In this document: positions 1 to 11,125 of the stretch, piece by piece | Layout: every line of letters starts with the position of its first letter | Position numbering within the stretch: the first letter of the stretch is position 1 | Assembly: GCA_010405405.1 (NCBI GenBank) | Contig: MU004237.1 | Span: forward strand, 1,127,345-1,191,344 | Origin: Microthyrium microscopicum | Taxonomy: Eukaryota; Ascomycota; Dothideomycetes; Microthyriales; Microthyriaceae | DNA length: 64,000 nt | Direction: 5' to 3' | Notes under the pieces: generated by a model | Databases searched by the model: none | Seen by the model: the letters and a program-made list of their open reading frames with translations, nothing else | Told to the model about the DNA's origin: nothing | Program-made: the position numbers and the translations under genes

Positions 1-3000
1 AGCTATGCAGTGGTCTAAATGAGACTGGTCTGACGAGACATGTTCTGGAAATTCGAGAGGTTTGCAAGTAGATGTTGTAGGGAACACAATTGAGCGACAG
101 ACAGGTGTTGGAGTGGTAGAGAGCGAGGGGTGTTGGGAAAGGGGGTGGAATTGATGATTGGGAGACGGAGATCAGAGATGAACCAGAGGAGAGGTTGAGG
201 AGACGTTGGAACCAGGAGCGGTAGGAGCTATCGAGGGTGGTCTGGGGGTTGGCGCTGGCGGATGCTCTCCCGAAAAAGTGGTGGCTTTTTCACGGTTTGG
301 CGGACGCCTCCAAAGTGCAAGGGGAGACAGCAGTGCAGGAGTGAGCAGTGATTGCCAGACAGGCCAGAGAGCAGTGAACAAGATGGTCGTGCGAGTTGAA
401 TTGAGGTGCCACTGCCGGGCGGGGGATTTATTATTACAGTGGGCTTTGCCTGTGAGCTGAGCTGAAGGGAGGCAGCTTCAATTGAGCAATGTATGGTTGA
501 GTTTGACAGACGCAGCCTAGTAGGTAAGATAGAGGCCAGGCGGATGATGGGGAAGTCCAGCGTGCTTCCGCGAGATGTGCGGTGTGAGAGACAGGTTTAG
601 CCGAGATGTGCCAATGAGGGTTGTGCAGGAGGAGAATTAAGTATTATTGCTCCAGTAGTTACAAGGCCCAAATAACGCGAATAGGGACAGTAGATGGAGA
701 GATTTGGGGGTGATGGTGGAGGTGTTGGAGTTGAGGCTGCCGTGTATGATGGGCATTTCCACTTTACTGGGCAGCAGCAATGATCGAATCCAGAAGGCGC
801 CTAGCCAAATCAGAGCAGTTGCGACTGGCGTGGGATACTCTTCCGTCTACAACTGTACAAGAAATAGGTAATAGGTGGTTTAGTCTATACTTGAGTGGGC
901 GATGTGCTTGTTTCGTGAAATTATTGGTGATGATGAAGCACGCTGAACAGGCTAGACGAAGGTCGGTCGTAGTGGTTGCGGATGCCAGGACAATTGATCC
1001 GGAAAAGCACTAGAAGAGGTACGGCTTTTGCTAAGGCTCTGATCGCCAACAAGCCAGGGAAGCCAACAAGTCCAAGATTGAAGACTTGCGTAAGATAACG
1101 CTCGATTGGGTGCTAGTTGTCCCGGCGGAGCGCGGCAAAGAAAGCAAATGTCTCAATGTCTGGAGGCTCTCCTTTCCTGTAGCTCAGCCAGTTGCTAGTT
1201 TAGGTAAAATGAAACACCTAGTCGTCCTGTAAAGTCGCATTAGTTGCAGGACTAGTGCACTTGAAAACCTGGGAGACGCTCGATGCGTATGTCGCTCCCT
1301 GAATCATATCGTCTCAAGAACAAACTCGATTTCAAGGAAGCAGCGATAATCCTAATTCCTGGGGGAGTGTGTGAAAATAACCCCAAGATGTCGTTTGTCA
1401 TGTGTTTGCGCAAGAAGCAGACGCGGATATCAGATAATCATAAAGCGTACGGAATATACGGGGGCACAGGCGCGATTATTCTATTTCTTCTTCTAAAGCT
1501 TCCACGGGCACCGCCGCACTCTCTGCCGTGCCTCATTTTGACAAGGCGCAATGTCACATCAATTGCGGCTTTCAACAACCTTGGGAGAGATCAAAGATCA
1601 AGGCTTAACCCCATCAAATCATCAATTGAAATGAAGTCTGAGAGACTTCCAAAGAGGTCCTTGCGGCTCTTGTGATTACACCACTGTAACTCCAGGCTGA
1701 TGGAAGTAATCAATCGAAAGATATAGACTGTCGCATCGGGGAAATTCAGTTAAATTGCCGCCTCCTAGGCTCATCCTGTGCTGCGTGTTTTTCTGACATT
1801 TTAGTTGAAATAGTTTCGCCTTCTTCATCAGTGTCATCATAAGTCTGGGATAAAGACGATATACTGTATCATCGTCATTGTCTATCTCCAGAGCGACCAT
1901 ATCCTGACTGACAGGCAGCAACAGTAAACCAGATATAACCTCTTAGTAAACAGGTTCGCGCGACCAACCCCAGGTTATCAAGACGCGTCGAGAAATCGCG
2001 CAAACAGGCGTCCAAGAACACAATCTCAACGTGCCAGTTTCTGACTTTGCTACAGCGCGGCTGGTCCACGTCCAATCAACCTCATCACGACTCGTTACAG
2101 ATCGACCAAACTTGCAAACTGGATTTTGTCCTGCATATCAGCCGCGAAGAGAGTTGAGCCACGTCAGCAAGCGCCTGAAATAGGTGAACATCAAATACAA
2201 ACTAGGATCCATATCCAACGAAAGCTATGGTAGTCAGCAATGACATATCTTGACCTGCAAAGGATATCTTATAAATTCTTCCTCGAACGAAGTCAGAAAG
2301 ACCACCAAAGATATTGAAGATTAAAAAATGGCATCGATAAACGTTTGGCTCGTACAGTATCTGCCCCTGACAATGCCTGTTCTGTAAACCAGTTAAAGGC
2401 CCTGCTAGCCTAGCCGAGGCGTGCGCCACTCCTCCCAGATCCGTCTCTCTTGTCTCATTATTTTGCTTGCCAGTGGTGCACAGTTCTGGAAGCACTCGAG
2501 TTGGCGTCTGCATGATACGGGGGCCCTCCTGGAGCTGGGGGGGCCGGCTCCTTTTGTGGGAGGACAAAGTGACTTCGCTTTGGAGATGTGAACCGCGCTG
2601 TCGGAATTTCTTGTCTGTGGTGTCCAGAATGAATCCTGGCCTGGCTCAAAAGCTTCGTAAAAGTGCATTCAAGTATCATTTCGTCCATCGTCTCAAACTG
2701 TTCTTACTGAATAGTGCGATCGCTAAAAATCAGAGACTCAAGTCAGATCAGTCGGCACTCAGCACTATTAGTTCGAGAAGTTTACAGTGCATTCGTAAAT
2801 GAGACATTACCTTCGTCTCAGCATCAACTAGCAAATGAAAAGCTCTCGAAATTATCATTCATAACAAACCTCTGTTAAGCTCTTCCAATCCCCTGATCCT
2901 AGGCCCGAAGCCGTCGCGCGGAGCTCCCCTTAGCTCCCTTCGCTTCAAGGCTATGGGGTTTCACAAACTCTAGATGAGCAACAAATCAATATTGACAGTC

Positions 3001-3452
3001 TTGGACTCCACAAGTCATGATATCACGTCTGATAATCCGATGTACATGAAGAATGAATGTGCATTCAATATCAAGCAAGATCTCAGGAGACTTGCAAAGC
3101 GGAGAACAAACTACTAAACTCTAGAAAATGCAAGCTCTCGCGAGTCGCGAGTCAGTAACTAATAGTGTCGACACCAATTTAGACGAAGATGTGGAGATGT
3201 TCTCAATAAAGAACTCGTGTGGCTTTTCTCTTTAAACGTTCAACATCCAACAACCACGCTCTCCACGATTCTGCGTTGTGATACAGAGATAATTCCCCCG
3301 TCTCCAGCGTCCCGAGCAGTCAGCCAGTGTGAAAATCGTACCTGTGCTGAGAATTCTCATTGGCTCGCGGCATGTCTTACAATCGGGAACTTTTTGACAG
3401 CGCATTTTCATTGGCTTACGTGCTGAGCACATATAAACTTTTATGCAGAGTA
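1..3452. other. Gene-poor region, no supportable gene
   Basis: No reading frame here shows a recognisable motif, plausible splice pattern or coding-like composition, and the longest open frames are about 130 codons with random-looking sequence. The first 480 bases are purine-rich on the plus strand (pyrimidine-rich on the minus strand). Fungal 5' leaders and promoters often look like this, so a minus-strand gene may start just left of the window; that is inference. A 15-bp palindrome lies at 3137-3151. CCAAT-type (ATTGG) and TATA-like sequences at 3358-3443 lie just before the transposon. Confidence 0.6.
3137..3151. promoter_or_regulatory. TCGCGA-containing 15-bp palindrome
   Basis: CTCGCGAGTCGCGAG is a perfect inverted repeat of seven bases around a single central G. 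A near-identical structure occurs at 21006-21020 in the Nar1/Rpb12 promoter region. A transcription-factor site is possible, but no factor is assigned. Confidence 0.3.
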
Positions 3453-3461
3453 TTGGAGGTT
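3453..3461. repeat. Left 9-bp target site duplication of the Mutator-like element
   Basis: TTGGAGGTT directly abuts the left terminal inverted repeat. The identical 9-mer directly follows the right terminal repeat at 7310-7318. Nine base pairs is the usual target duplication of Mutator-like transposons. Confidence 0.85.
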
Positions 3462-6400
3462 GACCATTATTCCATTCCCACCCCTTAATGGGGAGCGTTA
3501 GCAGATAATTATTGAACAGGATTTGAACAGGATTTGAATTCTGCAGCTTTTTGCTACTAACCTAATGGAGGGCTAATTCGCGCTAGTGGCGTAAATAGGT
3601 ATTATTAAGTAGGGATAAATGGCGTTATATAAATTTCCCCTATACGCGTTTTTAGGTCGTAATTTAGTAGATTCTAATTATAATTTTATTAAATAATATC
3701 TAAAATAGACCTCCTTTAAGAGGAATTAGTTATAATAATAAGTATTATAGTAGTATTGTTAATGCTTTATATTATAATTAAGGAAGAGCTATATAAGCGT
3801 AATTATAGGCCTCTACTAAAATACGTATTCTTTAATTAGAGTCTTAAGGGTAGATTAGATCGCCTAATAGTAGTAAAATATTAGTAACTACTTTAAATTA
3901 GTAAAGAATAATATCTATAGTACTAATTAGTATATAATAGATTTAAGAAGTATAAAATCCTTAAGCTAATAAAGCTATTCAACCTTAAGAATATAAAGCT
4001 TCTAAATTATCTTTATCTACCTAAGAAGGAGCTATTTCTACTTTATATAGTATTATATAGGTTAGCAAAAATCTATACTTATAATAATATCTATTAGCAC
4101 TTTAGTAGAAGTACTACATACCTAAAGAAGTACTTCAACGCTACTATTATATATCTTAACTAAAAATATATAAATACGCTATTAAGATTCTATCTATTAT
4201 TAATGCTAAATCGAATCTATTAGTACTCTAAAGTAATTAATTAAGCTAGTAGTAGTAATTTATTTTAGGATTATATTAATAATACTTATATTAATATCTA
4301 TAAGCTAATAGGTCCTATCTAAAGGTTGTTATATTCTAAACATAATAAAGTACATTATATTAAACACTAGGTTATTTATTGCCTTAATAGATTAATAATA
4401 ATAATAGATTTAGTACATCTAGAGGGTTTAAATAATCTAGGCATATTAATAGCGTTAGGTCTTAAAAATAGACTTTAATAAGTTAGTTTCTATACCATTA
4501 AGATATAATAATATAATAACTTACCTATTTAGATATTTAATAGTAGTTTAAAACTATAGCTATATAGTGACGTAGTATATCTAAATAATAATCTAATAAT
4601 ATTACCCTTCTAAGGTATTCTAACCCTAGAATAGTACTAATTAAATAAAGAGATATTAAAATATCATATTACTATTAAATAGGTATTTAGTAACATAAAA
4701 GCACTCTTTAAGGGAAGGATATTAGATTTTAGGCTTAGGTTAAGGATAGGATTAATGCCTATTAGCGCCTATATGTCTATTAGCTTCCTATTAGCTAATT
4801 ATTATACCTATTTTAGAGGGAATGTTATTTTTACTTACTTTAAGATAGATCTACCTATAATTAAATAATACCTTAATCTAGGTAGTATATTTAATAGCTA
4901 GATACTATTAAATCTATAAGACTAGAGCAATTTAAATAGTATAGAATAGTTATAATAGTAGTTAAAGAGATAAAAGTTATAAAGTAAAGTTAGATATTCT
5001 TACTAAAAGAGGGGAAGTTAATAGAGTAGGGTTAGCTAATTATTTAACTCTTTTATATATTTTTAAAGCTTTTAGTATCTATTATAATATTTCTATAAAA
5101 ACTAGATTTTATCTTTACTACTAATTTATATAGGAAACACTAGCCTAACCTTTATAACTATAATTAACCTAAAGACTTCCTTAATAACTTCTTTATCTCT
5201 ATTATCTTTAAGTAAGCTATCCTTACCTTTTTTCTTAATTCTATAACTTTACCTACTCTACTATTACTACTACTATTATTAATTCTACTACTAATAATTA
5301 TATTATCTTAAGTATTAGATCTATTAGAATTAATCTTTTCTAATTAAGCAACTAAGCTATTATAAATACTTATAATTCTATTAACCCTAGATATAGAAGT
5401 TTAAGTTCTATATATAGGTACTAAAACTAGCGTTATAGTAAATTAAGTTTAAATAGGTAAAGTTAGTAGAATCGCTATAGCGTTATTACTACTTCCTACT
5501 ACTAGCGTAGTAGTAGGAAGTTAAGTCTCTAAAACTATAGTATCTTTAGGTTTAATAGTTATTATCTTAAGATCTTTAGATTAAATACTAGATAGAAGTG
5601 CTTTCTTCTTAGCATAGGTTAGGCTTAAAGATATATAGAGCTTTATAGCTTCTTTACGCTATTTTTAGATAGTAACTTAAGTTGCTCTTCTTAAGTTTAT
5701 ATAGTTCTAATAACTATTATAGGTCTCTATAAAGTTATTTAAAGCAATATAGAATTTATTTATTAGTATATTATATCCTAACTTATCTTCTAGTTTAATA
5801 TAGCGTTAAGTAATTACTTATTTAATTGCTTATTAAATAGCCTATCTAGAGGATCCTTAGAGTAAACCTATACTTATTTTATAGGCCATAGTAATATCTT
5901 CTTACTACTTTAACTTTTAGCTACTAATAGTATTATTACTATTATTACTATAGCTATCTTTTAGTTAAGAAGCATAAAGAATTATATTAGTTAAGGCACG
6001 CTATCCCTATACTAAATTCTACTTTGTTTCTTAATAAGTAGTAGTAGATCTAGGAGTACTAGAAGAAGCTCTAGATCCTTAGTAATATAAAGGCTTTATA
6101 GTAGTATTTTAGGTAGTAGGCGTCTTTATTAGCAAGTATTAAAGAGCCTATATTAGGCTTTAAGATATTAAATCCTACGTAAAGCTATCTAGCTCCTTAG
6201 TAGGAGTATTTTAGCGTAGATAATTAGTATCCTAAAGCTAAGTTTCTAGTTTAACCTAAGTCTCTAGGTTAAAGTAGTATAGATTTAGCTAGTAAGTACT
6301 AAGAATTAAGGTATATAGTAATACTAATCTTAAAGTAGGTTAAATATATTATAGTTTTAAAGATAATAGTACTAGTAATAGCTCTAGCGTATACTTAGAA

Positions 6401-7309
6401 TATCCTAGATATAGTAGAGGAAGTATAATAGGATTATAAAGCTTAGGATCAATCTAGTTTAATAGTATATTAAATAACATTAGTGTTAAATTACTTAGTA
6501 AATTTCGTTATATTTTAAAGGAATTACTAACGTTAAAGATAGATATTTTAGATTTTAGCTTTATCTATATAAATAGTATTATTTTATATTATATCCGTAT
6601 TAAATTTAACGTTATTAATTATTGTTTTTACCTTTAGTACATTTAACGTATTTAAGATAACTTTATAATCTTTATAATAATACTATTCTATAGGACCTAC
6701 GCAAATATAAGATGACGTTAAAAAAAACCTTATGCTAGGCTTAAAGAGGAAATAAATACGCTAATTTATTAGTTTAAATCTAATTTAAGGTCCTTAAACT
6801 GAGTTTAAGGGCCTTAAATAGGATTTGAACTCACTAACCCAATTAGGAAGAGATTAGTTCCTACGGAGTATTCTGAAGGACCTAGAATTGAACTGCTAAC
6901 GCTGCCTAATAATTAATTTCCCACCCTTTTTCTTAGTTTCCCACCCCTCTCACTAAGATTAGTAGCTTTCCTTACTAAATTAGTGAGAACTTACTTTCGT
7001 AGAGAAAAGGCTTCGGGAGGTTACTTTAATTCTGTGCCTTTTGCTACCGGCATTTTAACAGCCTTGTCTTAACAGGTTAACCTACCTTTTGAAGTACTTA
7101 TTACACACTAGTTAGGTATCGTAACAAAATTCTGAAAAGGCTAAAAGATAGAGAAGAAGCTATTCTATAAGCTTATGTTTTGAGACTCTTAGTATTTTAT
7201 ACTTTTGGTAGAGATAGATAGCGAGATAGATAGCGATTTCAGGAGGGGTGGGAAATTAAGAAAAAGGGTGGGAAATTAATTGTTAGGGGGTGGGAATGGA
7301 ATAACGGTC
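3462..7309. mobile_element. Decayed Mutator-like DNA transposon (MULE), 3848 bp
   Basis: Terminal inverted repeats of 26 bp lie at 3462-3487 and 7284-7309 and start GACC(A/G)TTATTCC. They differ at two positions, both transitions. Exact 9-bp direct repeats (TTGGAGGTT) flank the element. Beyond the insertion in the right end, a further matching block (AGCGTTAGCAG near 3493 and its complement near 6891) extends the inverted repeat. The interior from about 3560 to 6830 is extremely AT-rich, dominated by TA steps, almost lacks CA/TG dinucleotides, and has stops in all frames. This is the signature expected of repeat-induced point mutation. No transposase can be read, so the assignment to the Mutator superfamily rests on target-duplication length and termini. 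The element is non-autonomous now. Confidence 0.8.
6909..7283. mobile_element. MITE of 375 bp with TA target duplication, nested in the right end of the MULE
   Basis: Terminal inverted repeats of 41 bp (6909-6949 and 7243-7283) begin A(T/C)AATTAATTTCCCACCC and differ at two positions. TA dinucleotides at 6907-6908 and 7284-7285 flank the element. Removing it restores a right terminus that aligns with the left end of the MULE (CCCCCTA then GGCAGCGTTAGCAG). A TA target duplication is typical of Tc1/mariner-type MITEs. The interior has normal amounts of CA and TG, unlike the surrounding MULE. It therefore either arrived after the mutation episode or was too short to be targeted. It has no coding capacity. 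Confidence 0.75.
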
Positions 7310-7318
7310 TTGGAGGTT
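7310..7318. repeat. Right 9-bp target site duplication of the Mutator-like element
   Basis: TTGGAGGTT, identical to 3453-3461, directly follows the right terminal repeat that ends at 7309. Confidence 0.85.
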
Positions 7319-8475
7319 TCATGCACGCTCGTCGGAGTCCTGTTTAGCGGCCTTTTTGTTCGCCTGGCTGGGATGGGAGGCTCGCAAGTCTGTCTCTGGC
7401 GGCTACGTGGTCCCGACGATATGATATTTCGACCCCGTGGGGATCAACGGCATGGCGAAATAAGTGACGTTCTCCCATCAACTCTGATAGCTGCTACCAA
7501 CGCTGTTAACCAAAAGGTGCGATATTGTCCATTGTATTCGATAAAACCTTCAATTCTGAACGATCTCTATGGCAAATATAAAAGGTAGCACCTGATAAAA
7601 GAGCGTAGCGGCTGGGAGCCAACGAAGCTGATGGGAGCGCGCCAATTACTTTGTCGACCCGCTGGAATATTCTGATACTGCACGGTGTCCAGAAAAATGC
7701 TACGGAACAAACGACAGAGGACGCTGACCTTCTCATTACAATGAGTTCATTCATCGCGGTTTCATCATTATAGGGAGATTTATGACCAAATTCAGCGTCA
7801 AAGGCACACCAAAGCCTACGGCAGTGACTACTTTCTTACTTCGATGCTCGCTGTACCTCCCATACTCACATCTTTCAGGCAAATTTCGATATGGTCACTA
7901 GACCGCTTGATGATTTAAGATAGCTACTATACTGAACCATTGGCTAACTCAGCAGTCCTCAATCCAGCTATGCTGGAAATGCTAAACAAGCTCGGTGGTG
8001 CATGTGGACCAAGTTATAGCTAGCCCTATGTTGGTTCATGATGCAAGTATACACGATAAACAGTGCAGAACTTCCAATGGAGCATCAAAGCCGTGGCATG
8101 CCTGTCTACTCGGATAGACATAGCTGCTATCAAGGTCAAGAGTTATAGCAATTTTCTGTCAGTGACTGCACGATATCGCAGTCAAATGGCATAAAACTGA
8201 GATGAGGTATTGCTCAGACCTAGGAGAGTGAAACTATGGGTTCTACATCAAGTTTCAGCAAACTTGTCGCAGCTCCTCCGCAAGTAGGACTATATTGGTG
8301 GTGGCATATATGCTGACACTCTCGAGCTATCACCAAAATTAACAGCAGAATTCAATCTTGGATGGAGATGAATGAGTAAGACATATATTTTTTATATGCC
8401 AAAAGCAAGGGTATGATACGAAATACAGCCATCTAAACGCCCCCAGACTTCTCTAAGAGTCAACCCGCAAAAGCA
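7319..8475. other. Intergenic, no gene recognised
   Basis: Normal base composition returns immediately after the transposon. Open frames are short and lack motifs or convincing splice signals. This is the region downstream of the minus-strand cysteine-rich gene. Confidence 0.6.
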
Positions 8476-9398
8476 TTACCTCGTAAACACCGTTTCACTC
8501 CTTGACAGCGCAGTCCAAGTCCCAGTCTGCCCATCATAACTCCTCGGCAAAGACGACGCTGGCGACACCAACATCGTGTCCGCCGCCGGCTTCGAGTCCA
8601 GCTCGGAATTTGGTAATGTGCATTCCAACTCATGAATTATCGGTTGCTCTTTCGGCTTCACCTTCTTGTCTATATACCCAGACATGCGCTCAAATCTGTT
8701 ACGGCGCGCTGTGCAGACTAGTAGGGCGGTAAATACGATCAGTAATGGTACGCCGATGCCGATTCCTACGCCGAGGCCGACGATGAGTGGTGTGTTGTCG
8801 AAATCACTCTCTTGTGGCATCCGTGCTGCTGCTGCCGCGCTCGCTGTAGGCATGGAAGTTGTAGATCGCCGCGAGGCAGGGTTGTGATCGTGGGCATAGA
8901 CAGTGTTGTTTCGAAGCCAGAAGCCGCCGCCGGAAATACAGCAGCTCGTGGCGTTGAAGCCGCAGCACATGCTGCCATCACCGCAGACGGTTATCGCAAT
9001 GTCGTTGGTGGACATGTCTCGGCGGCCTTCGATAGGATCACCAACTGTTTGGGGCTCTATTAGCAAAGCCATATCTTGCCGAATCTGGTGTGCGGTTGCA
9101 ACGTACCTATTCCAGCGGTGCAGAGCTTGACGCAACTGGGATCTTTCCATGTCGCGTCGGTACAAGACTCTCTCCAGACATTTTGAGTCTCAATCTCCCA
9201 GCAAAGTCCGTCTGTTCGGCAGCCATTTACGTTGGCGGTTGTGCGGTTTGTTGCGCAGCACATGCTGGCTTTGCCGGCGTCGTTATGACACGGTGCGTAG
9301 TCGTCGGAGGTGGATGTGCCATCTGGGTGGTAGCAGTGTGAGGAAGAGATCCGTGGGAGTGACAATAGCACTATGGCGAGTACTGTTTTGAGAGCCAT
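8476..9398 (-). CDS. Cysteine-rich secreted-domain, single-pass membrane protein
   Basis: Two exons on the minus strand (9398-9107 and 9056-8476) joined by a 50-nt GT-AG intron give 290 residues. Residues 1 to about 20 form a signal peptide. An extracellular cysteine-rich domain of roughly 130 residues follows, with HCYHPDG near its start, paired cysteines (MCC, MCC, SCC) and a CTD..W....C motif. A Ser/Thr/Ala-rich stalk leads to one transmembrane helix (IVGLGVGIGIGVPLLIVF) and a cytosolic tail of about 70 residues beginning with basic residues (CTARRNRF). This arrangement matches a large, functionally uncharacterised Pezizomycotina family of YFPDG-type cysteine-rich surface proteins. The family assignment is from memory of its cysteine spacing. 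A role in surface sensing or adhesion is inference only. Confidence 0.8.
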
Positions 9399-11125
9399 TA
9401 TAGAGGCTCACTGAAGATTCAAGATGGTCCAGTGGTGCGAGAAGTCAACATGACGCCTTGTGAGACATCATTGGGGGAGGTAGCGAGTGATACAACCACT
9501 TACCTATAATACCTTCGCAAGGCACAGGCCCCGCTCGCAGGACTGAAGTGGCCAAAATCTAGGAACGTATGCTGGTTTTGCGGAGTGGTGTCCAATGGTA
9601 GATGTGTTTGTACTTGTCCCATCGAGTGAAACGGGGTTTCGGAATCGAGACTGATAACCACGAAACCATCGGACGACAAACCACGCATTGTGAATCAATA
9701 ATGTGGAAGTGAAAGATAGATTTTAGCCATGCGTTCAGCAAGAATTCAACCTACTTCAGAAGAAAATATAAAGAATGATTCAACCCTTTGAAGTCTGAGC
9801 ACTATAAATTTGTTGTTTGAGGGAAGTACAGGGATGAATAAGCTATGCCGCTCTGTTGTATGAGGTTGTTGGAAGCATGTAGCAAGACCAGGATCCGAAC
9901 CAATTGGTGAGCAATGAGCAATTACTAAGAGATTCCTATAACATCTGATCTTATACAGGGCAAGTCTTCGAACCGAAGATTCTACGATGGACCGAACCCT
10001 CATGATATTGTAAGTTGACCGAATTGTACTGGAGAGATACATCGGCCCGATAAGCGATATGCTGCATGAAACAATTTCTTGTTCAGAGACTAGTTCTAGC
10101 TCTCCAAAGCCACTCGTTCTACCAGGTATGGAAACCAAATCGGGCTTTGAGACCAATGCCATCAGAACTCGAATCGCAGATTCAAATGACGGAAATATAA
10201 GCCAGAACACTGTGAAATTAAACACATAGGTAGAACGACATCTTCTTCAAAGCCGACTGTCGAAATATAGATAATCTTTGAGGCTTGAACAACCACAGTA
10301 CACCATCGCATTTGACAAATTTACAAAGAATACTTGCAAGTTGTATCAGGCTGAAGATATTTGAAACTTGAAAGCCTCACCCATCCCAGAAAACAGATAA
10401 CAGCATGTTGTCTGCCTTGCTAGTCGATGTACATGAAATAACATGCCAGCATCATAGATCTATCCACGAAGCATGTTGTTCCTGATGATTTTGCATCTTT
10501 GCCATCTAGACCGCCCGTCTCACCATGTTTACATTTTGCATACCTCAAGTCATGGTTATGCCGGCCACATTGGTCCACTGATAGAGAGCACTATTTAGAA
10601 TTGGCGAGACATCCAATCAAAAGCGCACAAAGTCACCTTATCGAGCAGTCAGCCTTGTGCTTGGCTGCATGAGCACTACCTAAGGTTGCCTTGCGGGGTT
10701 TTGGCCCATGGTCGTTGATGTAGATTTCAGCCTGGCTGGGCAACGATTCTGCTCTACAGTTTCCCGCGCCCAACATGCGGAGTCCTGTACTCCACTGGCT
10801 CGTCTTTGGAGGCAGGAGAACTGGAAGGAGACCATCTGGCTTTGGCAGCCAAAGCGATGTGGATGTTGGCTGTCACGATAACAGAGCCAGCACACTCGGT
10901 ATGTGCATTAACGCTATTTGCATCTTGCATAGATTCTAGCGAAATCGAGCTAATCATCATCTGTCTTCTTTTCAAGGATGTGTACTCACGCTCGCTGATA
11001 CGGGCTCAAGATGATCAGGCTTAGCAGCCACTATGTCCATTATGATCTATGAATTGAATGGCATAAAAGGATACATATCCCATTTTCTGAACAAAGAACA
11101 AAATTGCTTGACTTTAGATGTTTGA
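9399..11125. other. Intergenic, no gene recognised
   Basis: A 159-codon minus-strand open frame at 9746-10225 has no motif and an unlikely composition. Plus-strand fragments near 10060-10227 look mildly coding but have no start or splice support. Nothing here is called. Confidence 0.55.

Noticed and set aside
6820-6905. Sequence resembling a reversed tRNA T-arm (GTTCAAATCC on the minus strand, also near 3520-3540)
   Set aside because: No acceptor, anticodon or D-arm pairing could be built; these are subterminal sequences of the transposon.
9746-10225. 159-codon minus-strand frame
   Set aside because: No motif, no conserved-looking segment and no splice context; the opposite strand looks equally (weakly) coding.
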